A DNA stretch of 64,000 nucleotides, taken from assembly GCA_000421065.1 (NCBI GenBank), contig ATWD01000001.1, positions 3,898,001-3,962,000 on the forward strand. The letters run 5' to 3'. Of the stretch, positions 37,109 through 45,374 are shown one piece after another. Numbering within the stretch: the first letter of the stretch is position 1; each line of letters begins with the position of its first letter. The notes under the pieces are model-generated. The model did no database searches. It was not told the DNA's origin and saw only the letters and a program-made list of their open reading frames with translations. This DNA comes from Acidobacteriaceae bacterium TAA 166 (GTDB taxonomy: Bacteria > Acidobacteriota > Terriglobia > Terriglobales > Acidobacteriaceae). Made by a program: the position numbers and the translations under genes.

Positions 37109-38512
37109 TTAGGAGACGGCGGTGGTTACGCCGAGGTTGAGGGCGTCGGCCATCAGCTGATCGGCGATGTTGAAGACCTTCGCCGCGGCCTCGTACGAGC
37201 GCTGGTATTGGGTGAGATTGGCGGCCTCCTCGTCGAGCGAGACGCCGGAGAGGGAGTCGCGCTGGGTGGTGAGCTGCGTGAGGGTGCCCTGCTGGGTGGT
37301 GTTGTCGGAGGTGGCGGCCGAGGTGTCGTTGCCGATCGTGCCCAGGAGGTCGGTGAGGGAGTCGGCGGGGGTCTTGCCCGAGACGGTGGCGGCGTTGCCC
37401 AGGTCGGCGAGCCGTTGCGCGTTGCTGGAGCCGCTGGCACCTTCGTCCGGTCCGGCGGCTGCGATGGCGTTGGGGTCGGTGGTGGTGAGGGCGATGGCGC
37501 CGGCGGCTCCTGTTGCGGTGGGGGAGACGCTGAAGATGGGCTGACCGGATGTCCCGTTGGGGACAGTACCGGCCTGGTTGGCGGTATTGAACTGGGTGGC
37601 GATGTCGTAGGCGAGCGTATCGAGCGAGCTTTGGTAGCCGGGGATCAGGGTGTCGCGCGCGTTGAGGGTTCCGCCGAGATCGCCCCCGGTGAGGCCCTTG
37701 GTGATGTCCTTGGGAGGATTGCCGCCGATGACGTTGGTCTTGCCCGCGACCTGGGTGGTGCCGAGGGCGTAGCTGGTGTTTCCGCTGACCAGGAGGGCTC
37801 CGTTGGTGGTGGTCAGGGTGATCTGGTTGTCCTCGCTGGAGATCTGGTCGAGGCCGATGTACTGCGAGAGTTGGGTGAGCGCCTGCTGGCGCTGGTCCTC
37901 GAGCGAGCCGGCGTCGGCGTCGGGGCTGAGGTTCGCGATTTGCTTGTTGAGCGTGGCGACGGTCGAGAGCAGGCCGTTGATCTGGCCGACGTCGCCGGTG
38001 ACCTGGTTGTTGAGATCGTTGCTGACGCCCGCGAGCTGGTTGGAGGCGGAGTTGAAGGCTCCGACGAGGTTCTGCGCGGTGGAGATGACCTTCTGCCGGG
38101 CCGAGGTGTCGGTGGGGTTGGAGACCAGCGAGGAGAGCGCGTTGTAGAAGTTGTCGAGCGAGGAGCCGAGCGCGGTGGTGCTAGCGGAGCTGGAGCTGGA
38201 GCTGAGGCCGAAGATGTTCTGCACCTGGTTGAGGGCGGTCTCGAGGGCCTGGCTCTGGCTCTGGGTCTGGGTCTGCTGCTGGACGCGCTGCTCGAGCACA
38301 CGGTCGCGCTGCGAGGCCGAGGTGGCGCTGGCTCCCTGGCCCACGTTCTGGTCACCGATGCGGATGCTGTCGTTCTCGCTCCAGTTGACCACCTGGCGGG
38401 TGTAGCCGGCGACGTTCTGGTTGGCGACGTTGTTGGAGGTGACGTTGATTGCGTACTGGTCGGCCTGCAGGGCCTGCTGGGCGAGGTTCATCAGCGAGGT
38501 CAGAGTTCCCAT
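37109..38512 (-). CDS. flgK: Flagellar hook-associated protein FlgK
   Basis: 467 residues (HAP1). The N-terminus has the rod/hook family pattern (LMNLAQQALQADQYAINVTSNNVANQNVAGYTRQVV), and the C-terminus has SLSGVSLDEEAANLTQYQRSYEAAAKVFNIADQLM, both diagnostic. It joins hook to filament. Its start overlaps the end of the upstream FlgN-like gene by 13 bases, indicating coupling; flgL follows after 35 bases. Confidence 0.94.
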   Translation of the reverse strand: MGTLTSLMNLAQQALQADQYAINVTSNNVANQNVAGYTRQVVNWSENDSIRIGDQNVGQGASATSASQRDRVLEQRVQQQTQTQSQSQALETALNQVQNIFGLSSSSSSASTTALGSSLDNFYNALSSLVSNPTDTSARQKVISTAQNLVGAFNSASNQLAGVSNDLNNQVTGDVGQINGLLSTVATLNKQIANLSPDADAGSLEDQRQQALTQLSQYIGLDQISSEDNQITLTTTNGALLVSGNTSYALGTTQVAGKTNVIGGNPPKDITKGLTGGDLGGTLNARDTLIPGYQSSLDTLAYDIATQFNTANQAGTVPNGTSGQPIFSVSPTATGAAGAIALTTTDPNAIAAAGPDEGASGSSNAQRLADLGNAATVSGKTPADSLTDLLGTIGNDTSAATSDNTTQQGTLTQLTTQRDSLSGVSLDEEAANLTQYQRSYEAAAKVFNIADQLMADALNLGVTTAVS

Positions 38513-38796
38513 CGTGCGCCTTCCTTTCTTGCGTGGAGCCGGGTCAGAACTTTGAGGTTCGACCGGGTGCTCTCGAGAGTGCTGGCGAGGCGGTCCCGGG
38601 TCTCGAGCAAAGCGGGGGTGATGGTGACGGGGACCTGCGAGCGCAGCAGCAGCGTCACGCGGTCGTCGAGCGAGAGCAGGCGTTCGAGATCGAGGCGGTT
38701 GAGCGCCGCGAGGGTCTCGGCGAGGGTCTCGGCGAGGGTCTCCTCGGGCGCTCCGGAGAGGTTCGGGTCGTAGGTGAGCGGTTCGCGGGGGATCAT
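38500..38796 (-). CDS. FlgN-like flagellar export chaperone (by position)
   Basis: A 98-residue helical, Leu-rich protein located exactly where flgN lies (between flgM and flgK). It contains an ETLA tandem (ETLAETLAETLA) and heptad-like leucines (LDLERLLSLDDRVTLLLRSQ). FlgN chaperones FlgK and FlgL for export. Sequence similarity alone is weak; the assignment rests on gene order, size and helical content. Confidence 0.6.
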   Translation of the reverse strand: MIPREPLTYDPNLSGAPEETLAETLAETLAALNRLDLERLLSLDDRVTLLLRSQVPVTITPALLETRDRLASTLESTRSNLKVLTRLHARKEGARWEL

Positions 38797-38879
38797 GGCC
38801 GGCTCCGTTGCGGGACGAAAGGGATCTTGGGCCTAAAGAGACGAAAGGTCCTGAGGTCTAAAGAATTGAGCGAGAGCGA

Positions 38880-39167
38880 TCAGTCCGCGAGCGACTGAAG
38901 CATCTTGTCGGCGACATCAGCCGATGAGACGTTGTAGGTCCCGCTGGCGATCGATTGACGGATCTGGTCGACCTTGTCGGTGCGGACGTCGGATCCGTTG
39001 AGCGCCTGGGAGATCAGGTTGCCGGTGGGGCTGAGGGTTGCGGCATCGGTCTGGGGACGCACGGGGGGTGCGGCTGCTTTCTGGTTCTCCGTGGGACGGT
39101 TCTCCGACGGTGCGGGAGCGACGGAGCTTAGGCCCTTCCAGTCGCCGATTCCATTCGAGTACGTCAT
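38880..39167 (-). CDS. flgM: Anti-sigma-28 factor FlgM
   Basis: 95 residues, with the sigma-28-binding helices at the C-terminus (DKVDQIRQSIASGTYNVSSADVADKMLQSL). The N-terminal half is disordered-looking, as expected for a protein exported through the hook basal body. GGAGGA lies 7 bases before ATG 39167. First gene of the late flagellar operon and downstream of a sigma-28 promoter, giving the usual feedback arrangement. Confidence 0.9.
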   Translation of the reverse strand: MTYSNGIGDWKGLSSVAPAPSENRPTENQKAAAPPVRPQTDAATLSPTGNLISQALNGSDVRTDKVDQIRQSIASGTYNVSSADVADKMLQSLAD

Positions 39168-39193
39168 TTCGGGTCTCCTCCAACTACATGAGT

Positions 39194-39221
39194 TCATCGG
39201 CGGAGGGAGAGGGAAACTTTA
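39194..39221 (-). promoter_or_regulatory. Sigma-28 (FliA) promoter of flgM-flgN-flgK-flgL
   Basis: Read on the minus strand: TAAAGTTT (39221-39214), 12 bases, GCCGATGA (39201-39194). The enterobacterial FliA consensus is TAAAGTTT-N11-GCCGATAA, so 15 of 16 bases match with a spacer one base longer. It lies 27 bases upstream of the flgM start codon. Confidence 0.85.
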
Positions 39222-39266
39222 GTACCTTTTTGGCGCAAATGCCACGAAAAGGTTTTGCGGCCTGGA

Positions 39267-39878
39267 TTACTCGGCCACCTGCTGGATGCGCTGCCAGAGG
39301 GCGGGGATTCCAGAGGAGGTCTTGGCGGAGACGGGAAGGATCTCCTCGATCTCGTGCTCGCGCTTGAGGGCGGCGAGGTTCTTGCCCAGAACGTTGTTGG
39401 AGAGGCGGTCGGCCTTGGTCCCGACGACGAGGAAGGGCCGCTGGGTCTGTTTGAAGTAGGTGATGAGCTGGGTGTCGCTGGGCTGAGGGGGGATGTTGGT
39501 ATCGACCAGGCAGACGCAGAGGGCGAGGGGCACGCGCTCGGCCAGGTAGGGCTCGATGAAAAGGGGCCACTCGGCGGAGATGGACTTGGAGATCTTGGCG
39601 TAGCCGTAGCCGGGGAGGTCGGCGAAGATGAGCGCGGGGACGGCCTTCTGGCGTCCACCCGAGACCTCGTGCAGGGCGAAGAAGTTGATGGCGCGGGTGC
39701 GGCCGGGGGTGGAGGAGACGCGGGCCTCCTTGGATCCGAGCAGGGCGTTAATTAAGGACGATTTGCCGACGTTGGAGCGGCCGAGGAAGGCGACCTCGGG
39801 GGCGTTGTGGGTCTTGGCCTCGGAGGGGAAGTGGTCGGGTGAGGTGGCGGAGAGAAGAAAGACGGGTTGAAGCCGCAT
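39267..39878 (-). CDS. engB: Ribosome-biogenesis GTPase EngB/YsxC
   Basis: A 203-residue TrmE-Era-EngA-EngB-Septin GTPase needed for large-subunit assembly. G1 GRSNVGKSS (33-41), G3 DLPGYGYA, G4 GTKADRLS and G5 SAKTSSG are present. Its start codon is divergent from nothing close by: upstream on the same strand is a terminator hairpin that isolates it from the lipoprotein gene. Confidence 0.93.
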   Translation of the reverse strand: MRLQPVFLLSATSPDHFPSEAKTHNAPEVAFLGRSNVGKSSLINALLGSKEARVSSTPGRTRAINFFALHEVSGGRQKAVPALIFADLPGYGYAKISKSISAEWPLFIEPYLAERVPLALCVCLVDTNIPPQPSDTQLITYFKQTQRPFLVVGTKADRLSNNVLGKNLAALKREHEIEEILPVSAKTSSGIPALWQRIQQVAE

Positions 39879-39900
39879 GGTTCCAGTCTATCGGGCGCAG

Positions 39901-39940
39901 GACAAAAAGAGGCGTCCCGTGGGGGACGCCTCTTTTTGTC
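39901..39940 (-). terminator. Strong hairpin terminator between the lipoprotein gene and engB
   Basis: An 18-bp perfect stem (GACAAAAAGAGGCGTCCC / GGGACGCCTCTTTTTGTC) with a 4-base loop; the arms end in A-run and T-run, so it can work in both directions. It separates two minus-strand genes. Confidence 0.88.
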
Positions 39941-39950
39941 GTCAAGGCAT

Positions 39951-39990
39951 GTGGCCTGCCGGCCGGGCCCAATGCGCGTGGGGCGCGCTG
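39951..39990. repeat. Left-arm fragment of the dispersed palindromic repeat
   Basis: GGCCTGCCGGCCGGGCCC and GCGCGTGGGGCGCG, next to the terminator and the lipoprotein stop. Confidence 0.75.
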
Positions 39991-39994
39991 GGGA

Positions 39995-40834
39995 CTACCG
40001 GGTGACGGTGATGGGGGATTCGAGCTTGAAGGCGACCACGGTCTCGGCGGGAATGGTGATGGCCTTGTTGCCAGTGAAGGCAGCGCCCGCGGTTCCGGCC
40101 CCGGCCCCGGCGAGGGCTCCGATGAGGGCTCCCTTGCCGCCGCCGGCGAGACCGCCGATGAGGGCGCCGGCTCCGCCGCCGCCGCCGATGAAGCCGGCGG
40201 TGCGCTTGCCCTTACCCTTGGCGGCCTGATTGTAGATATTTGTGGTTACCGCATGTCCGCCGATGGAGGTGATCCGGATGGCGAGATCGCCCGCTCCCTT
40301 GAAGCGGCCCTGGCCCTTGGCGGCCTCCACGGTTCCTTCGACGCGGGTTCCGCGGGGGAAGACGACCTTGCCGCCCGAAGTGGTGACGGCCGAGGCGAGC
40401 TCGCCGGCGAAGGCATCGCCGACGGTGCTGGTCTTCGAGCTGAGGGTCTGGGAGACGCTTACGGAGACGCGGGCTCCGGCGGGTGCAGTCAGTCTGACGA
40501 CGGCGGGGGCGGCCGGAGCGGCTGGAGCAGCGGTCATCGCGTTGGACGGTGCCGGGGGAGCGGGAGCGGGAGCGGGCTCGGGAGCCGGAGGCGCCGCGGG
40601 CGCGGCGGCGGGAGAGGGCTCAGGAGCCGGGGCCGGGGCTGCGGCTGCATTCGATCCTGGGGCCGCGGAGGAGGGTTGATCCCCCGCGGGGGCTGCCGGA
40701 GGTGGAGCTGCCGGGGCAGACGCCGAGTTCGCACTATTCGCCGGTGCGGCCGGGGTCGAGCTCTTGCATCCTCCGAGGACAAGAACAGTAGTGAGAGCGA
40801 AGGCCGTAGCCATATTTCGTTGTATTGCGCGCAT
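39995..40834 (-). CDS. Pro/Ala-rich lipoprotein with glycine-zipper domain
   Basis: 279 residues. Signal peptide and lipobox ALTTVLVLGGC (Cys23) indicate lipidation. Then about 90 residues of Ala/Pro/Glu linker, a beta-rich domain (VRLTAPAGARVSVSVSQTLSSK...VVFPRGTRVEGTVEAAKGQGRF), and a glycine-zipper (GFIGGGGGAGALIGGLAGGG) of the kind found in membrane-associating proteins. The linker could span periplasm to the cell wall. No specific function can be given. Confidence 0.75.
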   Translation of the reverse strand: MRAIQRNMATAFALTTVLVLGGCKSSTPAAPANSANSASAPAAPPPAAPAGDQPSSAAPGSNAAAAPAPAPEPSPAAAPAAPPAPEPAPAPAPPAPSNAMTAAPAAPAAPAVVRLTAPAGARVSVSVSQTLSSKTSTVGDAFAGELASAVTTSGGKVVFPRGTRVEGTVEAAKGQGRFKGAGDLAIRITSIGGHAVTTNIYNQAAKGKGKRTAGFIGGGGGAGALIGGLAGGGKGALIGALAGAGAGTAGAAFTGNKAITIPAETVVAFKLESPITVTR

Positions 40835-41033
40835 GAGTTGTCTCCCTGCTGCGGTTATAAATCTCGATAAAAGTCTACTCCCGATAGAGGGCCGATGGTG
40901 GATGGGAGGGTGTATGTTCCTCGTTTTACACTACTTTTCATTTGCCGGGGAGAGCAATACGGCTTCCGTTCACGGATGGCGAGTGAGCCGGCTTCGGCGT
41001 GAGATTCAGTTGGCCCGTTTGTATCAATCATCG

Positions 41034-41066
41034 CGCCGACCAGCGGGAGGCCCACGGCGAAGCCAC
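41034..41066. repeat. Core fragment of the dispersed palindromic repeat
   Basis: GCCGACCAGCGGGAGGCCCA and CGGCGAAGCCAC, matching the right half of the core in full copies. It abuts the sugar-porter stop. Confidence 0.65.
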
Positions 41067-41067
41067 A

Positions 41068-42882
41068 TCAGGCTCGCTCGCCTTCGAAGTAGCGTTCGAT
41101 CTCCTCAAGGGTCTTGCCCTTGGTCTCGGGGAGGAAGAAGGTGACGACGATGAAGTAAAGCACGGTGAAGCCGGCGAAGAGAAAGAACATGGACGAGTAG
41201 CCGTACTTGCTGACGATGGGAAGAAAGATTCCGGCCAGCGTGGTGGAGACGAGTTGGTTGATGACGAGCGCGATGCTCATGCCGTTGGAGCGGATGCGGG
41301 TGGGCATCAGCTCGGAGAGCGCGAGCCAGACGCCGACGCCGGGGCCGATGGCGTAGGCCGACATGAAGAGGTAGAGCCCGATGGCGACCATCCATCCGTG
41401 ATTGGGCGAGGGAACGCTGCCGATGAGGGCGCGGTCGATGTGGAGCGGAGCGCTGCGGGCGGCGTCGAGATTGGCGAAGGGATTTTTGAAGAAGGCTTCG
41501 ACGCGGTTGGAGGGGACGGCGCTCTCGCGGTTGATCTGGAGGGGAGCCGCGGAGGGGTCGTCGGAGCGGACGAAGCTGGTGGCGGCGGTGAAGTCGCCGT
41601 AGGAGTAGATGACGGCGAGCGAGGCGCGCTGCTGATCGATGGCGTCGCCCTTGTAGCCCTGAGCGTCGAGCAGGCGCTTGGCCTCTGACGGAGTGAAGGT
41701 GAGGCCGAGGGTCTGGTCGGGGGTGACCAGAGTCTGCAGGGCTTCGCGGCAGTCCTGATTGAGCTTTTCGGTTCCGAGGAAGAGCAGGCCGACGCCGATG
41801 AGCGAGACGATGATGCCGGAGGTTCCGAGGATGAAGAGGAACTTGCGGCCTTTGCGATCGATCAGCGACATGCCGATGATCGTCATCAGGAAGTTGACGA
41901 TGGTAAAGATCACGTAGCCCCAGTGGGCGTGGAGGTCGGAGAGTCCGCTCTGCAGCAGGATGGCGGTGTTGTATCCGATGATGGAGTTGACGCCGGTGGC
42001 GGTGTTGCAGAAGAGGATGAGGCAGGCGAGCACGAAGGGGATGACGTACTTGCGGCGGAGCAGGGAATCCTTCCTCTGGCTGCTGCCCCGGCTGGTGGAG
42101 GCGGCGGTGTTGCGAGTGGCGGCGGTGTGCTCCATCTCGCCCAGCTCGCGCTCGGCGTCGTTTTTTTCGCGGGCGCGGAGCAGGGAGGAGAGGGCGCGGT
42201 CGCGGCGTCCGCGCAGCAGAAGCCAGCGCGGGGATTCGGCGACGAAGAAGCTGCCGAGGACGAAGAAGACCCCGGGGGGAAGCGAGACCCAGAAGATGCG
42301 GCGCCAGGCCTGGTCCTTGAAGGAGAAGAGGGTGGCGGCGTCGGAGACGCGGCTGACGGCCTCGACGCGGTAGCTGTAATAGATGCCGATGAGCGCGGCC
42401 GACACGATGCCGAGGGTGAGCAGCCACTGGAAGATGGCGGTGCCCTGGCCGCGGTTGGAGGCAGGAAGGCACTCGGCGAGGTAGAGCGGGACGACGACGC
42501 CGATGAGGCCTCCGCTGACTCCCTGCAGGAGGCGCCCGAAGAAGAGCGGGCCGTAGCCGTGGGCGAGGGCGATGATGGGGATGCTGACGACGAAGGCGAC
42601 TCCCGAGAGCATCATGAGGGGCTTGCGTCCCATCCAGTCGGCGAGCAGGCCGGCGAAGAGGGTGGAGAAGACGCTGCCGAGGAGCACGGCGGCGACGATG
42701 ATGGAGAGCTGGCCGGCGTTGAGGTGCGAGGTGGCTTCGAGGTAGGGGAGCGCGCCTCCGATGATGCCGACATCGACTCCGTAGAGCAGGCCGCCGAGGC
42801 CGGCGACGAGGAGGAGGAAGCGATTGTAGCCGGATCGCATGGCGGCCGGGGTGGAGAGGGAGCTCGAGGCGTTCAGGGTCAT
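41068..42882 (-). CDS. MFS sugar porter (possible fucose/rhamnose-type sugar uptake)
   Basis: A 604-residue MFS transporter of the sugar porter family: GVDVGIIGGALPYL in TM1, DWMGRKPLMM in the 2-3 loop, YLAECLPASNRGQ after TM4, DRKGRKFLF in the 8-9 loop, and PETKGKTLEEIERYF at the end. Members are usually 460-500 residues; here an extra segment of roughly 110 residues (about 370-480) enlarges the loop between TM9 and TM10. It is divergent from a fuconate-type catabolic operon, which suggests the substrate. Confidence 0.88.
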   Translation of the reverse strand: MTLNASSSLSTPAAMRSGYNRFLLLVAGLGGLLYGVDVGIIGGALPYLEATSHLNAGQLSIIVAAVLLGSVFSTLFAGLLADWMGRKPLMMLSGVAFVVSIPIIALAHGYGPLFFGRLLQGVSGGLIGVVVPLYLAECLPASNRGQGTAIFQWLLTLGIVSAALIGIYYSYRVEAVSRVSDAATLFSFKDQAWRRIFWVSLPPGVFFVLGSFFVAESPRWLLLRGRRDRALSSLLRAREKNDAERELGEMEHTAATRNTAASTSRGSSQRKDSLLRRKYVIPFVLACLILFCNTATGVNSIIGYNTAILLQSGLSDLHAHWGYVIFTIVNFLMTIIGMSLIDRKGRKFLFILGTSGIIVSLIGVGLLFLGTEKLNQDCREALQTLVTPDQTLGLTFTPSEAKRLLDAQGYKGDAIDQQRASLAVIYSYGDFTAATSFVRSDDPSAAPLQINRESAVPSNRVEAFFKNPFANLDAARSAPLHIDRALIGSVPSPNHGWMVAIGLYLFMSAYAIGPGVGVWLALSELMPTRIRSNGMSIALVINQLVSTTLAGIFLPIVSKYGYSSMFFLFAGFTVLYFIVVTFFLPETKGKTLEEIERYFEGERA

Positions 42883-42995
42883 AGGGGGTCTTTAATTTTT
42901 ACTGGCTGCGGGTGCGGCTGTGAATCTGTGGAATGGTGGCATGGTGGAGACACGATAACAGTCCTTGGGAAGAATGAAAACGGCAGAGAAAGGCT

Positions 42996-43182
42996 TATGG
43001 CCTGCCGGCCGGGCCCAATGCGCGTGGGGCGGTCACTTCGTGACGTGTATTTGCCCTTCGGGTTGCGACCCCGTTGGTCGCTGGTGAGAATGTTTGCGCC
43101 GACCAACTGGAGGCCCTGGGCGAAGCCGGTACACGCGTCACGAAGTGACCGCCCCGCGCGTAGCGGGCCCGCGCGGCAGCGC
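42996..43182. repeat. Dispersed palindromic intergenic repeat, full copy
   Basis: Outer arms GGCCTGCCGGCCGGGCCC (left) and GGGCCCGCGCGGCAGCGC (right), inner arms GGTCACTTCGTGACG / CGCGTCACGAAGTGACC. It lies between the divergently transcribed sugar porter and SDR genes, so it is not acting as a terminator here. Confidence 0.92.
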
Positions 43183-43270
43183 ACGGTGGCATCTCAGGGC
43201 GGCTGAATCTCTGCACGCAGTGGTAAAAAACAGGTATGCTTCTCGAGAGAGGGGACAGGTACTTCAATAT

Positions 43271-44020
43271 ATGAGTGATTCCTTTCACCTGGAAAACAAG
43301 GTTGCGCTTGTGACGGGAGGCGCCAGCGGCATTGGAGCGGCAACGGCCAGGGAGCTGACGCGCGCCGGGGCCGAGGTCATCATCGCCGATATCAATCAGG
43401 CTGCGGCGGAGAGCTTCGCCAAAGAGGTTCCGGGCTCGCGGGCCGCGGCGATGGATGTAACCGATGCGGCCTCGATTGCGCGGGTCTTCGAGGGCGTCTC
43501 GAAGCTGGACATTCTGGTGAACAACGCGGGCATCGGGCTGGTGGGCGATATCTCCCGCACCTCGGAGGAGGACTTCGAGCGCGTGATGCGGGTGAATGTC
43601 ACGAGCGTGTTTCTGGTGACCAGGGCTGCGCTGCCGCTGTTGCTGGCCTCGCATGGGTCGATAGTGAACATCGGCTCGGTGGCCGGGTCGGTGGGGGTGA
43701 AGCAGAGGTTTGCCTACTGCGCCAGCAAGGGCGCGGTGCAGGCGATCACGCGGCAGATCGCGGTGGACTATCCGAAGGAGCTGCGCGTGAACTGCATTGC
43801 TCCGGGTACGGTGGAGACGCCGTTTGTCGAAGGGTATCTCGAAAAATATCACGCGCACGAGAAGGAGAAGGTGCGCGCGGAGCTGGTGGCGCGTCAGCCG
43901 ATCGGGCGCCTGGGAACGCCGGAGGACGTGGCCTCGCTGGTGCGTTTTCTGTGCTCCAAGGAGGCCGAGTTCATCAACGGCGCCGTGGTGCCGATCGACG
44001 GCGGGTGGACGGCGGCATAG
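43271..44020 (+). CDS. Short-chain dehydrogenase, probably 2-keto-3-deoxy-L-fuconate (or L-fucose) dehydrogenase
   Basis: A classical SDR of 249 residues: NAD motif TGGASGIG, NNAGIG, catalytic Ser (NIGSVAGS), Tyr and Lys in YCASKGA. In non-phosphorylative L-fucose/L-rhamnose pathways an SDR of this size oxidises the sugar or the 2-keto-3-deoxy acid. The next two genes encode a fuconate-dehydratase-like enolase and an FAH-family hydrolase, so the 2-keto-3-deoxy step is the better guess. Confidence 0.8.
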   Translation: MSDSFHLENKVALVTGGASGIGAATARELTRAGAEVIIADINQAAAESFAKEVPGSRAAAMDVTDAASIARVFEGVSKLDILVNNAGIGLVGDISRTSEEDFERVMRVNVTSVFLVTRAALPLLLASHGSIVNIGSVAGSVGVKQRFAYCASKGAVQAITRQIAVDYPKELRVNCIAPGTVETPFVEGYLEKYHAHEKEKVRAELVARQPIGRLGTPEDVASLVRFLCSKEAEFINGAVVPIDGGWTAA

Positions 44021-44069
44021 CTGCGCGATGGAAGATGCTTCAATGTTGAAGAGAAGGGAAGTCTGAGAG

Positions 44070-45374
44070 TTGAGCGAGATTCTGATCACTGGTGTTCGTG
44101 TCGTCGATCTGCGTTTTCCTACTTCGCGTGAGCACATCGGCTCGGACGCGGTAAATAAAGACCCGGATTACTCGGCTGCGTATTGCATTCTAGAGACGAA
44201 CGCGGGGGTGACCGGCTATGGCCTGACGTTCACGCTGGGGCGTGGTACCGACCTTGTGGTTCAGGCGGCGCAGTATCTTTCGCGCTATGTGGTCAACCGC
44301 TCGCTGAGCTCGATCACGGAGGATCTGCGCGGGTTCGGGCGGCAGTTGACGGACGATTCGCAGTTCCGCTGGCTGGGGCCGGAGAAGGGTGTAATCCATC
44401 TGGCCACGGGGGCGCTGATCAACGCGGTGTGGGATCTGTATGCGCGGGTGGAGAGGAAGCCATTGTGGAAGCTGCTCTCGGAGCTTGAGCCACGGCAGCT
44501 GCTGCAGGCCGTCGACTTTCGTTACATCGACGATGCGATCACCCCGGAAGAGGCTCTGGAGATTCTGGAGCGCGCGCAGGCCGGCAGGGTCGAGCGGCTG
44601 GCGCAGCTGGAGAAGACAGGCTATCCGGCGTACACGACCTCGGTGGGATGGTTCGGTTACTCCGAGGAGAAGATTCGCAGGCTCTGCCACGAGGCCCTGG
44701 CCGAGGGCTGGACGCACTTCAAGCTGAAAGTGGGCGGCGATGCCGCCGAGGATCTTCGTCGCGGGCGCATCGTGCGTGAGGAGATCGGCTGGGAGAACCG
44801 GATGATGGTCGACGCCAACCAGAAGTGGAGCGTCAACGAGGCGATCGCGCGCACGCGGCAGCTGGCGGAGCTGAAGCCGTGGTGGATGGAGGAGCCGACC
44901 AATCCCGACGATATTCTGGGTCATGCGCGGCTCAGGCGCGAGGTTCCGGAGGTGCGGGTGGCGAGCGGGGAGCACTGCCACAATCGCGTGATGTTCAAGC
45001 AGTTTCTGCAGGCCGAGGCGCTGGACGTGGTGCAGATCGATAGTTGCCGCGTGGGCGGGGTGAACGAGAATCTCGCCATTCTGCTGATGGCGGCGAAGTT
45101 CGGGGTTCCGGTGTGTCCGCATGCGGGCGGCGTGGGGCTGTGCGAGTATGTGCAGCATCTGTCGATCTTCGACTTTCTCTCCGTCTCGACCACGATGGAG
45201 AATCGCGTGATCGAGTTTGTGGATCACCTGCATGAGCACTTCGTGACGCCGGTGCATATCCGCAAGGGGCATTACCTGGTGCCAAGCGAGCCGGGATACA
45301 GTATTGAGGTCAAGGAAGAATCGTTGAAACAGTTTGCCTACCCTGAGGGTGTGGCCTGGAGCTCAAACGCATGA
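44070..45374 (+). CDS. L-fuconate dehydratase-like enolase superfamily enzyme
   Basis: 434 residues of the mandelate-racemase/enolase superfamily, FucD/ENOSF1 type (SDAVNKDPDYSAAYCILET is a family signature). Catalytic elements: FKLKVG (Lys-x-Lys), metal ligands in DANQKW, EEPT and GEHCHNR, and the terminal CPHAGGVGLCEYVQH. It dehydrates L-fuconate to 2-keto-3-deoxy-L-fuconate. The TTG start at 44070 has AAGGGAAG 10 bases upstream. Its stop overlaps the next start (ATGA). Confidence 0.9.
   Translation: MSEILITGVRVVDLRFPTSREHIGSDAVNKDPDYSAAYCILETNAGVTGYGLTFTLGRGTDLVVQAAQYLSRYVVNRSLSSITEDLRGFGRQLTDDSQFRWLGPEKGVIHLATGALINAVWDLYARVERKPLWKLLSELEPRQLLQAVDFRYIDDAITPEEALEILERAQAGRVERLAQLEKTGYPAYTTSVGWFGYSEEKIRRLCHEALAEGWTHFKLKVGGDAAEDLRRGRIVREEIGWENRMMVDANQKWSVNEAIARTRQLAELKPWWMEEPTNPDDILGHARLRREVPEVRVASGEHCHNRVMFKQFLQAEALDVVQIDSCRVGGVNENLAILLMAAKFGVPVCPHAGGVGLCEYVQHLSIFDFLSVSTTMENRVIEFVDHLHEHFVTPVHIRKGHYLVPSEPGYSIEVKEESLKQFAYPEGVAWSSNA

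Noticed and set aside
37103..38773. Long plus-strand open frame (556 codons) opposite flgK and the flgN-like gene
   Set aside because: Mirror of clear flagellar genes; low-complexity Gly/Val translation without family resemblance.
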